Shown one piece after another: positions 1 through 6,319 of a stretch of DNA of 8,399 bases. The notes below the pieces were generated by a model. That model did no database searches. It was not told where the DNA came from and saw only the letters and a program-made list of their open reading frames with translations. Numbering within the stretch: the first letter of the stretch is position 1; each line of letters begins with the position of its first letter. Where the stretch lies: the NCBI GenBank assembly GCA_017305815.1, contig JAFKJZ010000073.1:1-8399 (forward strand), in the 5' to 3' direction. This DNA comes from Hyphomicrobiales bacterium (GTDB lineage Bacteria > Pseudomonadota > Alphaproteobacteria > Rhizobiales > Kaistiaceae). Position numbers and translations under genes: made by a program.

Positions 1-100
1 GGATATATGTCTTTCGACATCTATCATCAATGCGATCGCGGGCCGGCGGACCACGCCGCCCGCCTGCCGGCTCATGACGGGGGAACGGGAAACGCCAGCA

Positions 101-280
101 TCAGCCGGGGCCGATATCGACGCCTTTGGTGTCGGGATCCGGCAAGGAGCCGGTGCCCGGCGTCTTGTCGTAGTCGGTCAGGTCCGGCCGCGCGTGCGGG
201 CCTTCCGGCGGCATCGGCACGGTCTTCTTCGGCGCTTCCTGGTTCGGGGCATCCTTGCGGGCAGTCTTCTCGTCCGGCAT
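101..280 (-). CDS. Small hypothetical protein, 59 aa, Pro/Asp/Lys-rich
   Basis: This is a complete 59-codon frame on the minus strand, ATG at 280-278 and TGA at 103-101. It begins MPDEKTARKDAPNQEAPKKT and ends with TKGVDIGPG. A near-perfect Shine-Dalgarno sequence (AGGAGGG on the minus strand, 285-291) sits just upstream, which is the main reason to believe it. The protein is very hydrophilic, rich in Pro, Asp, Lys and Gly, with no hydrophobic stretch, signal peptide or cysteine, so it is probably a soluble and largely disordered cytoplasmic protein. I do not recognise a domain. It is divergent from the gene at 456, with 175 bases between the two starts. Function is unknown. The composition resembles short uncharacterised proteins common in rhizobial genomes, but that is an impression, not a match. 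Confidence 0.72.
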   Translation of the reverse strand: MPDEKTARKDAPNQEAPKKTVPMPPEGPHARPDLTDYDKTPGTGSLPDPDTKGVDIGPG

Positions 281-284
281 CCAA

Positions 285-291
285 CCCTCCT
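285..291 (-). promoter_or_regulatory. Ribosome binding site of the small minus-strand gene
   Basis: Read on the minus strand the bases are AGGAGGG, followed by TTGG and the ATG at 280. The AGGAG core is 6 bases from the start codon. The site supports the gene being real and fixes its start. Confidence 0.7.
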
Positions 292-455
292 GATTTCATT
301 CAACAAAGTCCAACGCCCGGCGGGCCGCATCGTTGCCATCTGGCCAACCGGCCCTGGCCACCTCCGCCCTTGGCCATCGTCGATCCGACCGGCTAGAACT
401 TTGACGGCACGCGGATTGCAGGGGCGAGGCTCCCCGGCAAAGAGAAGAAGAGACG

Positions 456-2051
456 ATGGTCGATTTCGCACAGCCCTACCCGTCGCAGCGCTCCCCCGTG
501 CTCGGCGACAACGTCGTCTCGACCTCGCAGCCGCTCGCGGCTCAGGCCGGCCTCGCCATGCTGGCGAAGGGCGGCAACGCCGTCGACGCGGCGCTTGCCG
601 CCGCCATGACGCTGACCGTGGTCGAGCCGACCGGCTGCGGCCTCGGCAGTGACGCCTTCGCCATCCTCTGGGACGGCAAGGAACTGCACGGGCTGAACGC
701 CTCCGGCCGGGCGCCCGCCGCCTGGACGCCGGCGCGTTTCGCCGGAAGCGGCGCCATGCCGGCGCGCGGCTGGGACAGCGTCACCGTGCCGGGCGCCGTC
801 TCCGGCTGGATCGCGCTCTGGCGCCGCTTCGGCAGCCTGCCGCTCGCGACGCTGGCCGCGCCGGCCATCCGCTATGCCCGCGACGGTTTCCCCGTCTCGC
901 CGATCATCGCCCGCCTCTGGCAGATGGGCGGCAGGCTGCTCGGCGAGCAGCCGGGCTTCGCCGACGCCTTCCTGCCGGAGGGCCGCGCACCCAAGGCCGG
1001 CGAGCGCTTCCGCAATCCGGCGCTGGCAGCGACGCTCGAAGCGATCGTCGAAACCGAAGGCGAGAGCTTCTATCGCGGCGCGATTGCCGAAAAGATCGCC
1101 GCCGACGCCGCCCGGCATGGCGCGGTTCTGTCACTCGACGATCTTGGCTCGCACGAGGCCGACTGGGTCGGCACGCTGTCGCAGCAATTCGCCGGCGGAA
1201 CCGTGCACGAGATCCCGCCGAACGGCCAGGGCATCGTCACCCTGATCACCCTCGGCATTCTTGGAAATCTCGGCATCGGCGCCGATCCGGTCGACGATGT
1301 CGAGACGGTGCATCTCGCCATCGAAGCGACCAAGCTGGCGCTGGCCGATGCCGACCAGCATGTCGCCGAGACCAGCCACATGGCGTTCGATCCGACCGCG
1401 CTGCTGGCGCCGGATTACCTGGCCGGGCGGGCGAGCCTGGTCGACCGGCGCAGGGCCGGCCTCCCCGCCTATGGCGCGCCGAAGCCGGGCGGCACGGTCT
1501 ACCTCGCCGCCGCGGATGCGAACGGCATGATGGTGTCGTTCATCCAGTCGAATTTCATGGGCTTCGGCTCCGGCGTCGTCGTGCCCGGCACCGGCATCAG
1601 CCTGCAGAACCGCGGCGCCGGCTTCACGCTGGCGCCCGGCCATGTCAACGAGGTCGCGCCCGGAAAGCGGCCGTTCCACACCATCATCCCCGGCTTCGCC
1701 ATGCAGGCGGACGGCACCCCGCTCTCCGCCTTCGGCGTCATGGGCGGCCCGATGCAGGCGCAGGGGCATGCGCAGATGATGCTGCGCCGGCTCGCCTATG
1801 GCCAGAACCCGCAGGCGGCGGCCGATGCGCCGCGCTGGCGCGTCATCGGCGGCAACAAGGTCGCGGTCGAAACCAGCTTCCCGCCGGCCCTGGCCGAAGC
1901 GCTCCGGGCGCGCGGCCACGACATCGTCATCGAGCCGCCGGACGCCGTCTTCGCCTTTGGCGGCGCGCAGATCATCGAACGCCTGCCGGATGGCGCCGGC
2001 TATGTCGCCGGCTCCGACCCGCGCAAGGACGGTCAGGCCGTCGCCTTCTGA
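456..2051 (+). CDS. Gamma-glutamyltransferase-like Ntn-hydrolase (COG0405 family)
   Basis: 531 aa, about the usual length for the family. These enzymes are made as one chain that cuts itself before a threonine, which then becomes the N-terminal nucleophile of the small subunit. Here that residue is Thr347 in the segment GGTVYLAAAD. Other landmarks are Arg85 (NASGR), the SNFMGFGSG loop (365-373) and the Gly430-Gly431 oxyanion pair (VMGGPM). Compared with classical E. coli GGT, the small-subunit start TTHYS reads TVYLA, the carboxylate-binding SerSer reads His408-Thr409, and the MetAspAsp segment reads ArgGlyAla (386-388). It therefore belongs to the GGT-like branch and may not use glutathione. 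There is no signal peptide, so it is probably cytoplasmic, unlike periplasmic GGT. The start at 456 follows a purine-rich stretch (AGAAGAAGAG, 443-452). It stands alone, with terminator-like hairpins after it, and nothing ties it to the sugar operon. Confidence 0.88.
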   Translation: MVDFAQPYPSQRSPVLGDNVVSTSQPLAAQAGLAMLAKGGNAVDAALAAAMTLTVVEPTGCGLGSDAFAILWDGKELHGLNASGRAPAAWTPARFAGSGAMPARGWDSVTVPGAVSGWIALWRRFGSLPLATLAAPAIRYARDGFPVSPIIARLWQMGGRLLGEQPGFADAFLPEGRAPKAGERFRNPALAATLEAIVETEGESFYRGAIAEKIAADAARHGAVLSLDDLGSHEADWVGTLSQQFAGGTVHEIPPNGQGIVTLITLGILGNLGIGADPVDDVETVHLAIEATKLALADADQHVAETSHMAFDPTALLAPDYLAGRASLVDRRRAGLPAYGAPKPGGTVYLAAADANGMMVSFIQSNFMGFGSGVVVPGTGISLQNRGAGFTLAPGHVNEVAPGKRPFHTIIPGFAMQADGTPLSAFGVMGGPMQAQGHAQMMLRRLAYGQNPQAAADAPRWRVIGGNKVAVETSFPPALAEALRARGHDIVIEPPDAVFAFGGAQIIERLPDGAGYVAGSDPRKDGQAVAF

Positions 2052-2060
2052 CCCCGGACA

Positions 2061-2088
2061 CGGCGGCGGCGGCCTGCCGCCACCGCTG
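2061..2088 (+). other. GC-rich stem-loop just after the GGT-like gene
   Basis: Positions 2061-2072 can pair with 2077-2088 around a CCTG loop: 12 pairs with one C-A mismatch and one G-U pair. It begins 9 bases after the stop codon. There is no T-run after it, so it would more likely protect the 3' end or cooperate with the second inverted repeat at 2101 than terminate alone. Part of the pairing comes from a CGG repeat, so it may have arisen by chance. Confidence 0.4.
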
Positions 2089-2100
2089 CCTGACGTGCTG

Positions 2101-2153
2101 GACGCGCCTCTTCGAAAAGCCAGCCGAACCGCGTCTTTCGGCGCGTCTTTCTT
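2101..2153 (+). terminator. Probable Rho-independent-like terminator of the GGT-like gene
   Basis: A perfect 8-bp inverted repeat, GACGCGCC (2101-2108) and GGCGCGTC (2140-2147), is followed directly by TTTCTT (2148-2153). The intervening 31 bases contain further complementary pieces: CGAAA with TTTCG, or alternatively GCCGAA (2123-2128) with TTCGGC (2137-2142). The loop is longer than in a textbook terminator, which lowers confidence. Its position, after one gene and before a promoter, fits. Confidence 0.45.
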
Positions 2154-2213
2154 CATTGCAGCACGGCAATTCGCTGCACCGCCAAGTCAAAATCACGAAG
2201 CCATAAGGCGGAA

Positions 2214-2234
2214 CGAAGATCACGACGATCTTCG
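2214..2234. promoter_or_regulatory. 21-bp dyad upstream of the operon promoter
   Basis: Perfect 8-bp arms CGAAGATC (2214-2221) and GATCTTCG (2227-2234) flank a 5-base spacer. The dyad ends 8 bases before the TTGACA at 2243, the usual place for an activator or upstream repressor site. Its arms differ from the 2290 palindrome, so if it is an operator it probably serves a second regulator. No T-run follows in either direction, arguing against a terminator. The binding protein is unknown. Confidence 0.42.
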
Positions 2235-2242
2235 AAACCGCG

Positions 2243-2271
2243 TTGACAAGCATTCGTCGGCTTCGTACCGT
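2243..2271 (+). promoter_or_regulatory. Sigma-70-type promoter of the sugar operon
   Basis: A consensus -35 box TTGACA (2243-2248) is followed after exactly 17 bases by TACCGT (2266-2271), which keeps the first two and the last base of TATAAT. Transcription would start around 2278-2280, leaving a leader of about 45 bases. The -35 is perfect and the -10 mediocre, as often seen in alphaproteobacteria. No better candidate was seen in the 273-base gap. Confidence 0.5.
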
Positions 2272-2285
2272 TCATTATCTGGTAC
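2270..2285. promoter_or_regulatory. Degenerate second copy of the operator
   Basis: The 16 bases GTTCATTATCTGGTAC match the perfect palindrome at 2290-2305 at its ends (GTTC; TGG; AC), 9 of 16 positions overall, and begin exactly 20 bases before it. Twenty bases is about two helical turns, so proteins on both sites would lie on the same face of the DNA. The site covers the end of the -10 box and the expected start point. The match is partial and the function is inferred. Confidence 0.35.
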
Positions 2286-2289
2286 GGCC

Positions 2290-2305
2290 GTTCCAATATT
2301 GGAAC
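2290..2305. promoter_or_regulatory. Perfect palindromic operator, probably for the IclR regulator
   Basis: GTTCCAATATTGGAAC is a perfect 16-bp palindrome with no spacer. It lies about 10 to 25 bases after the predicted transcription start and 19 bases before the ATG at 2325, a position where a bound protein would block transcription. TTCCA/TGGAA-type half-sites are typical of IclR-family operators, and an IclR gene is part of this operon, so self-control by that protein is the simplest reading. The palindrome itself is directly visible; the partner is inference. Confidence 0.65.
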
Positions 2306-2324
2306 AGCATGGAGGCGTACTTGA

Positions 2325-3131
2325 ATGTCGGAAATATCCACCACGCCTGTGCTTGAGGCGCGGCACATCACGCGCCATTTCGGCGCCGTCATCGCCCTGG
2401 CCGACGCGTCGCTGACGCTCGGGCGCGGCGAAGTCCTCGGGCTCGTCGGCGACAATGGCGCCGGCAAGTCGACGTTCCTGAAGATCCTTTCCGGCGTCAT
2501 CAGCGCATCGAGCGGCGAAATCTTCGCCGATGGCCGTCCCGTGCAGTTGAAGCGGGCGCAGGATGCCATGGATGCCGGAATCGAGACGGTCTACCAGGAC
2601 CTGGCGCTCGTCGATACGATGAGCGCGTTCCAGAACGTCTATCTCGGACGCGAGGAACTCTCGTCCAATCCGCTGGCGCGACTGTTCAATCTTGTCGACG
2701 ATCGCAAGATGCGCAGCCGGGCCCGCGAGGTCCTCGACATGCTGGCGGTGAAGATCCCGTCGATCGACGTCAGCGTGAAGGGCATGTCCGGCGGCCAGCG
2801 CCAATGCCTCGCCATCGCGCGGGCCCTGCTCTGGGGCCGGCGCATCGTCATCCTGGACGAGCCGACCGCGGCGCTTGGCGTGCGCGAGACCGGCCAGGTC
2901 CTCGATGTCATCCGCGACCTGCGCAACCACGACGTCAGCGTCATCGTCGTCAGCCACAACATGCAGCAGCTGATGAGCGTTGCCGACCGCATCACCGTGA
3001 TGCGGCTCGGCCGTTCGATCGCCACGCGCAAGGTCCGGGACACGCAGGTTTCCGAAATCGTCGGTCTCATCACCGGGGCGATCCCCGGCGATGCCGAACC
3101 GGAGGCCGCGAAGCTCGCCATCCCCGCCTGA
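2325..3131 (+). CDS. Sugar ABC transporter ATP-binding protein, single-domain (FrcA-like)
   Basis: 268 aa with one ATPase domain. Visible motifs in order are Walker A GDNGAGKST (42-50), Q-loop Gln91 (VYQDLAL), signature MSGGQRQ (154-160), Walker B IVILDEP (174-180) and switch His211. It powers uptake of a sugar by binding the two permeases encoded downstream on the cytoplasmic face. It is half the size of the two-domain RbsA/MglA ATPases, so it would work as a homodimer, as FrcA-type proteins of rhizobia do. The Walker A wording (GDNGAGKST) and DEPTAALGV are typical of this carbohydrate class. The start is well supported: GGAGG at 2311-2315, 9 bases before the ATG. It is the first gene of the operon, and the gap to the binding-protein gene is 60 bases. 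Confidence 0.93.
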   Translation: MSEISTTPVLEARHITRHFGAVIALADASLTLGRGEVLGLVGDNGAGKSTFLKILSGVISASSGEIFADGRPVQLKRAQDAMDAGIETVYQDLALVDTMSAFQNVYLGREELSSNPLARLFNLVDDRKMRSRAREVLDMLAVKIPSIDVSVKGMSGGQRQCLAIARALLWGRRIVILDEPTAALGVRETGQVLDVIRDLRNHDVSVIVVSHNMQQLMSVADRITVMRLGRSIATRKVRDTQVSEIVGLITGAIPGDAEPEAAKLAIPA

Positions 3132-3191
3132 GACCGGATCAACCGGCCCATGGCGGACCATCCAGACTGAGCATTTCCTTAGGGAGGAAGC

Positions 3192-4244
3192 ATGTTGCGC
3201 ATTTCGAAACGCGCCATCGCAACGATGGCGCTCGCCGTTCCGCTCGCCTTCGGTGTCGCCTGGGGCGCCAACGCCGCCGAGAAGTTCAAGCTCGGCATGG
3301 CCGTCGGCGGCAATACCTGCTGCGACTGGATGAAGGCCCAGGGCGACGTCGCCCGCGCCCTCGCCGAAAAGAACGGCTGGGACTACATCGAGCTCTCCAA
3401 CAACAACGACCCCGCCGTCGCGCTGAAGAACGCCAAGATCTTCGCGCAGGAGGGCGTCAACGCGATGATCCAGTTCAACGGCCAGCCCTCGTCCAACCCG
3501 GCCATTTCGGCCGTGATGAAGCAGGCCAACATCCCGATCGTCACCTACGATATCGCCGATCCCGGCATGTACTTCGTCGGCATCGACAATCTCGCGGCCG
3601 GTATCGCCGGCGGCGAACAGCTCGGCAAGGTCATCAAGGAAAAGTGGGCCTGCAACCCCGACCTCGTCGTCTCGGCCGAAGGCGCCGCCGCCGGCATCGT
3701 CAACGAGTGGCGCACCGGCGGCATGCGCACCGGCCTGAAGAAGGTCTGCCCGGACATCCCGGCCGAGAAGTGGGTCAGCTTCGAAAGCCAGGGCGACGCG
3801 GCCGTCGGCCTGCCGGCGGCGCGCGACCTGCTCGCCGCCCATCCCGACGCCAAGAAGATGGCGGTCGTCGGCCTCAATGACGGCGGCGTGCTGTCGCTGA
3901 TCAACGCCGCCGAGCAGCTCGGCCGCGCCGACGAGGTCATCGGCTGGGGCCAGGACGGCGCCTTCATCACCGGCGACAACGTCAACCCGCATCTCGCCGG
4001 CTCGGTGTTCTACTTCCTCGAGGGCTACGCCGTTTACGCCATCCGCGACGTGATCGAGCCGATCGCCGCCGGCCAGATCCCGCCGCTCAAGGCCGCAGCC
4101 GACAATCCGGCCTCGCGCGTCGAGCCCTGCCCGGTCAGCGCCGAACAGGCCAAGGCCGTGCCGGCGATGGCCGAGCGGGTCGCCAAGCTGCTGGAAGCGC
4201 CGGCAGGCACGACCGCCTACTCGCTCTTCTGCACCAACACGTAA
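3192..4244 (+). CDS. Periplasmic sugar-binding protein of the ABC transporter
   Basis: 350 aa, type I periplasmic binding fold (ribose/fructose-binding, Peripla_BP_4-like). A clear Sec signal peptide covers about residues 1-28: Lys/Arg-containing start, hydrophobic core ATMALAVPLAFGVAWG, then ANAA before EKFK. Family landmarks are the first strand FKLGMAVGGN (32-41), TYDIADPG (118-125), GIDNLAAG (130-137), VVGLNDGG (225-232) and GWGQDGA (251-257). The protein would capture the sugar in the periplasm and deliver it to the permeases. The mature part has six cysteines (43, 44, 154, 186, 313, 347), more than I would expect, including a vicinal pair near the expected ligand pocket. The start is fixed by a strong Shine-Dalgarno AGGGAGG (3181-3187). 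A stable hairpin lies at the beginning of the next gene and may keep expression of this gene above that of the permeases. The sugar cannot be named from sequence. Confidence 0.93.
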   Translation: MLRISKRAIATMALAVPLAFGVAWGANAAEKFKLGMAVGGNTCCDWMKAQGDVARALAEKNGWDYIELSNNNDPAVALKNAKIFAQEGVNAMIQFNGQPSSNPAISAVMKQANIPIVTYDIADPGMYFVGIDNLAAGIAGGEQLGKVIKEKWACNPDLVVSAEGAAAGIVNEWRTGGMRTGLKKVCPDIPAEKWVSFESQGDAAVGLPAARDLLAAHPDAKKMAVVGLNDGGVLSLINAAEQLGRADEVIGWGQDGAFITGDNVNPHLAGSVFYFLEGYAVYAIRDVIEPIAAGQIPPLKAAADNPASRVEPCPVSAEQAKAVPAMAERVAKLLEAPAGTTAYSLFCTNT

Positions 4245-4259
4245 GCCCCGGGTTCGCCG

Positions 4260-5249
4260 ATGTCCCTTGACCAACGCCTCGAAAGCCCGGCCCGGGCGCT
4301 ATCGCCCGGGATGCGTTTGCAGGGCTGGGGCACCGGCCTCACGCTTCTGGCCGTGTGGCTGCTGCTGATCGCAGCCACCGGCCTCTACCGGCCCGATTTC
4401 CTGTCGCACCAGACCGTGCTCGCCGTCAGCTTCACCATGTCGATCGTCGGCGTGATGGCGATCGGCCAGGGCCTGGTCGCGATCTCGGGCGGCTTCCTCG
4501 ACCTGAGCCAGCCGGCGGCGCTGATCGCGTCCAGCCTCGTCGCCGTCCGCCTGTCGGAAGCCGGCCTCCCCTTCGCCTTCGTCATCCTCGGCGCGGTGCT
4601 GACGGGCATGGCCTGGGGCTTCGCCAACGCCGTCATCATCGTCGGCGCCAAGCTGAACCCGGTCATCGTCACGCTCGCCACCAACTTCATCGGCCTCGCC
4701 GCGCTCTATTTCGCCTTCCAGCTGGCCGAGGTCCCGCTCGGCTCGGCGATCCACCAGTTCGGCCGCGCCAAGCTGCTCGGCCTTCCGGCGATCTGGTGGC
4801 CGATGCTGGCGCTCGTGCTGATCGTCGGCTTCCTGATCCCGCGCACCCGCTATGGCCGCCGCGCCATCGCCGTCGGCGGCAACCGGATGGCGGCGCGCGC
4901 CCGCGGCATCTCGCTGAAGGCGACCCGCTTCGCCATCTTCACGGCGGCGGGCGGCTTCGTCGGCTTCGCCGGCGTGCTGTTCTGCGCCACCAGCGGCCCG
5001 TTCAATCCGAGCTCGGCCAATGCGCTGCAGCTGAACGTCATCGCTGGCGTCATCCTGGCCGGCATCTCGCTGGCGGGCGGACGCGGCAGCTTCTGGATGC
5101 TGCTGCTGAGCGTCGGCTTCCTGTCGACCATTCCGACGGCGCTCGTCTTCTTCGGCCTGAGCTCCGACACCCAATCGATCTTCCAGGGCCTGATCCTGAT
5201 CTCGGCGGTCGCCTTCGACGGCTACCGGGCGCGGAGGGGAATTCCATGA
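4260..5249 (+). CDS. Sugar ABC transporter permease, first subunit (BPD_transp_2/RbsC type)
   Basis: 329 aa, largely hydrophobic, with about eight or more membrane segments (for example residues 26-41, 57-75, 105-128, 134-153, 181-194, 226-242, 258-273, 278-299). The conserved cytoplasmic loop of this family that contacts the ATPase is visible at 199-240: GRRAIAVGGNRMAARARGIS, then a Phe/Gly-rich turn. It forms the membrane channel with the next gene's product. The start is uncertain. ATG 4260 is 15 bases after the binding-protein stop but has no Shine-Dalgarno; ATG 4311 (codon 18) is the alternative and directly follows a perfect hairpin. I keep 4260 because it gives a normal cytoplasmic N-terminus and close coupling to the upstream gene. 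The stop overlaps the start of the next permease (ATGA). Confidence 0.9.
   Translation: MSLDQRLESPARALSPGMRLQGWGTGLTLLAVWLLLIAATGLYRPDFLSHQTVLAVSFTMSIVGVMAIGQGLVAISGGFLDLSQPAALIASSLVAVRLSEAGLPFAFVILGAVLTGMAWGFANAVIIVGAKLNPVIVTLATNFIGLAALYFAFQLAEVPLGSAIHQFGRAKLLGLPAIWWPMLALVLIVGFLIPRTRYGRRAIAVGGNRMAARARGISLKATRFAIFTAAGGFVGFAGVLFCATSGPFNPSSANALQLNVIAGVILAGISLAGGRGSFWMLLLSVGFLSTIPTALVFFGLSSDTQSIFQGLILISAVAFDGYRARRGIP
4291..4310 (+). other. Perfect GC stem-loop at the binding-protein/permease junction
   Basis: CCCGGGCG (4291-4298), loop CTAT, CGCCCGGG (4303-4310): eight G-C pairs with a 4-base loop. It lies in codons 11-17 of the permease frame, 47 bases after the stop of the binding-protein gene. 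In binding-protein transport operons such hairpins often stabilise the upstream mRNA and reduce downstream expression. No T-run follows, so full termination is unlikely. Confidence 0.55.
5233..5238 (+). promoter_or_regulatory. Ribosome binding site that sets the second permease start
   Basis: GGAGGG lies 7 bases before the ATG at 5246, inside the last codons of the first permease gene. The second permease frame is open for almost 900 bases further upstream (to 4355), but that extension is an out-of-frame reading of the first permease. This site and the ATGA overlap decide for 5246. Confidence 0.75.
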
Positions 5250-6259
5250 CCGACGCCACCGCCAGCCGTACCGCGCCGGCACCCGCACCCTACATCGTGC
5301 CGCATCACCCGCTGCGCGACCTGCTGACCGGCCCGGTCGCCAGCATCGCCTTCACGGTGATCGCCGTCGTCGCGGTCGGCCTGATCTGGGTCGGCCCGCG
5401 CTTCCTCGCCTTCGGCAATATCGGCATCATGGGCGCATTCCTGATCGTGCCGCTTGTTGTCGGCGCCTGCGCCGGCTTCGCGCTGCTCTCCGGCGTCGTC
5501 GATCTCTCGATCGGCTCGATGGTCGGCTTCTCGTCGGCGCTGTTCGCGCTGCTGCTGACGCTCGCCTGGAACCCGTGGGCGGCCGCCGCAGTAACGCTCG
5601 CCGCCTGCCTCGGCTTCGGCGCCATCAACGCCATCGCCATCGTCGGCTTCGGTGCCGAGGCGATCGCCGCGACGCTCGGCATGCTGGTGGCGCTGCGCGG
5701 CATCACCTGGGTGCTGCTCGGGCCGCAGGGCGCGATCTTCTCCTTCAACCCCGGCCTTTCCGACCTGGTCAACCAGACCCTGTTCGGCCTGCCGCTGTTC
5801 TTCCTGATCGCGATCGTCCTCACCGTGATCGCCGCCGTCGTCGTCACCAAGACGCGCTTCGGCCGGCATGTGCAGGCGGTCGGCGGCGACGACAAGGCGG
5901 CTTCGCGGGCCGGCATCCCGGTCAAACGCATCCGCGTCGCGGCGCTGCTGCTCTCGGCGTTCGGCGCCGGGCTCGGCGGCATCTTCTTCACCGCCCAGCT
6001 CGGCAGCGCCGCCCGCGCCACCGGCTTCGGCCTCGAGTTCCAGGTCTATGCCGCGCTGATGATCGGCGGCTACTCGATCCTGCGCGGCGGCGTCGGCAAC
6101 CCGATCGGCGGCGCGCTCGGCCTGCTCGCCGTCGCCGGCGTCTCGAACCTTCTCGATCTCAAGGCGATCAGCCCCTACTACGTCAACATCATCGTCGGCC
6201 TGCTGCTGCTCGCAGCCGTGCTGCTCGACCGGATGCGCGGGGGCGACGCCTATGAATAG
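5246..6259 (+). CDS. Sugar ABC transporter permease, second subunit (BPD_transp_2/RbsC type)
   Basis: 337 aa, hydrophobic, with membrane segments around residues 31-50, 61-82, 93-107, 111-133, 138-157, 182-200, 232-250, 265-277, 287-302 and 313-327. The family's ATPase-contact loop is seen at 206-245: GRHVQAVGGDDKAASRAGIP, then KRIRVAALLLSAFGAGLGGI. The LSGVVDLSIGSMVG stretch (81-94) is also typical of this family. With the preceding subunit it would form a heterodimeric channel, driven by the ATPase encoded at 2325. The N-terminal 25 residues are polar and Ala/Pro-rich, presumably cytoplasmic. The start is chosen at the ATG overlapping the preceding stop (ATGA), with GGAGGG 7 bases upstream; the much longer open frame is rejected. 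A 60-base gap, C/T-rich and without a clear structure, separates it from the dehydratase gene. Confidence 0.92.
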   Translation: MTDATASRTAPAPAPYIVPHHPLRDLLTGPVASIAFTVIAVVAVGLIWVGPRFLAFGNIGIMGAFLIVPLVVGACAGFALLSGVVDLSIGSMVGFSSALFALLLTLAWNPWAAAAVTLAACLGFGAINAIAIVGFGAEAIAATLGMLVALRGITWVLLGPQGAIFSFNPGLSDLVNQTLFGLPLFFLIAIVLTVIAAVVVTKTRFGRHVQAVGGDDKAASRAGIPVKRIRVAALLLSAFGAGLGGIFFTAQLGSAARATGFGLEFQVYAALMIGGYSILRGGVGNPIGGALGLLAVAGVSNLLDLKAISPYYVNIIVGLLLLAAVLLDRMRGGDAYE

Positions 6260-6319
6260 AGCCCCGCCGCTTTCTCCCGCTCCTGCTCTTGCCTTTTCGC
6301 CTGCCAGAGGACTGCATCC

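Noticed and set aside
1..20. Possible minus-strand gene start (ATG at 20-18, MSKDIY) running off the left edge
   Set aside because: Only six codons are visible and no Shine-Dalgarno precedes them, so it cannot be told from chance.
46..65. Short GC inverted repeat (GGCGG/CCGCC) downstream of the small minus-strand gene
   Set aside because: It has only five pairs and no T-run in the direction of the small gene. In DNA this GC-rich such repeats are common.
7..396. Plus-strand open frame over the left edge
   Set aside because: It is opposite the better-supported minus-strand small gene and has a Ser/Arg/Pro-rich composition with no convincing ribosome binding site.
401..429. TTGACG as a -35 box for the GGT-like gene
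   Set aside because: No -10-like sequence lies 16-18 bases downstream; the region there is GCGAGG.
1131..2156. Minus-strand open frame opposite the GGT-like gene
   Set aside because: It is an Arg/Gly/Ala-rich antisense shadow of a gene with intact catalytic motifs on the plus strand.
2220..4274. Very long minus-strand open frame opposite the ATPase and binding-protein genes
   Set aside because: It mirrors genes with strong family matches, has an Arg/Gly/Asp-rich low-complexity composition, and arises from G/C at third positions. It has no Shine-Dalgarno and no recognisable domain.
4355..5245. Upstream extension of the second permease frame
   Set aside because: The extension is an Arg/Pro-rich out-of-frame reading of the first permease. 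The ATGA overlap and the GGAGGG at 5233 mark the true start at 5246.
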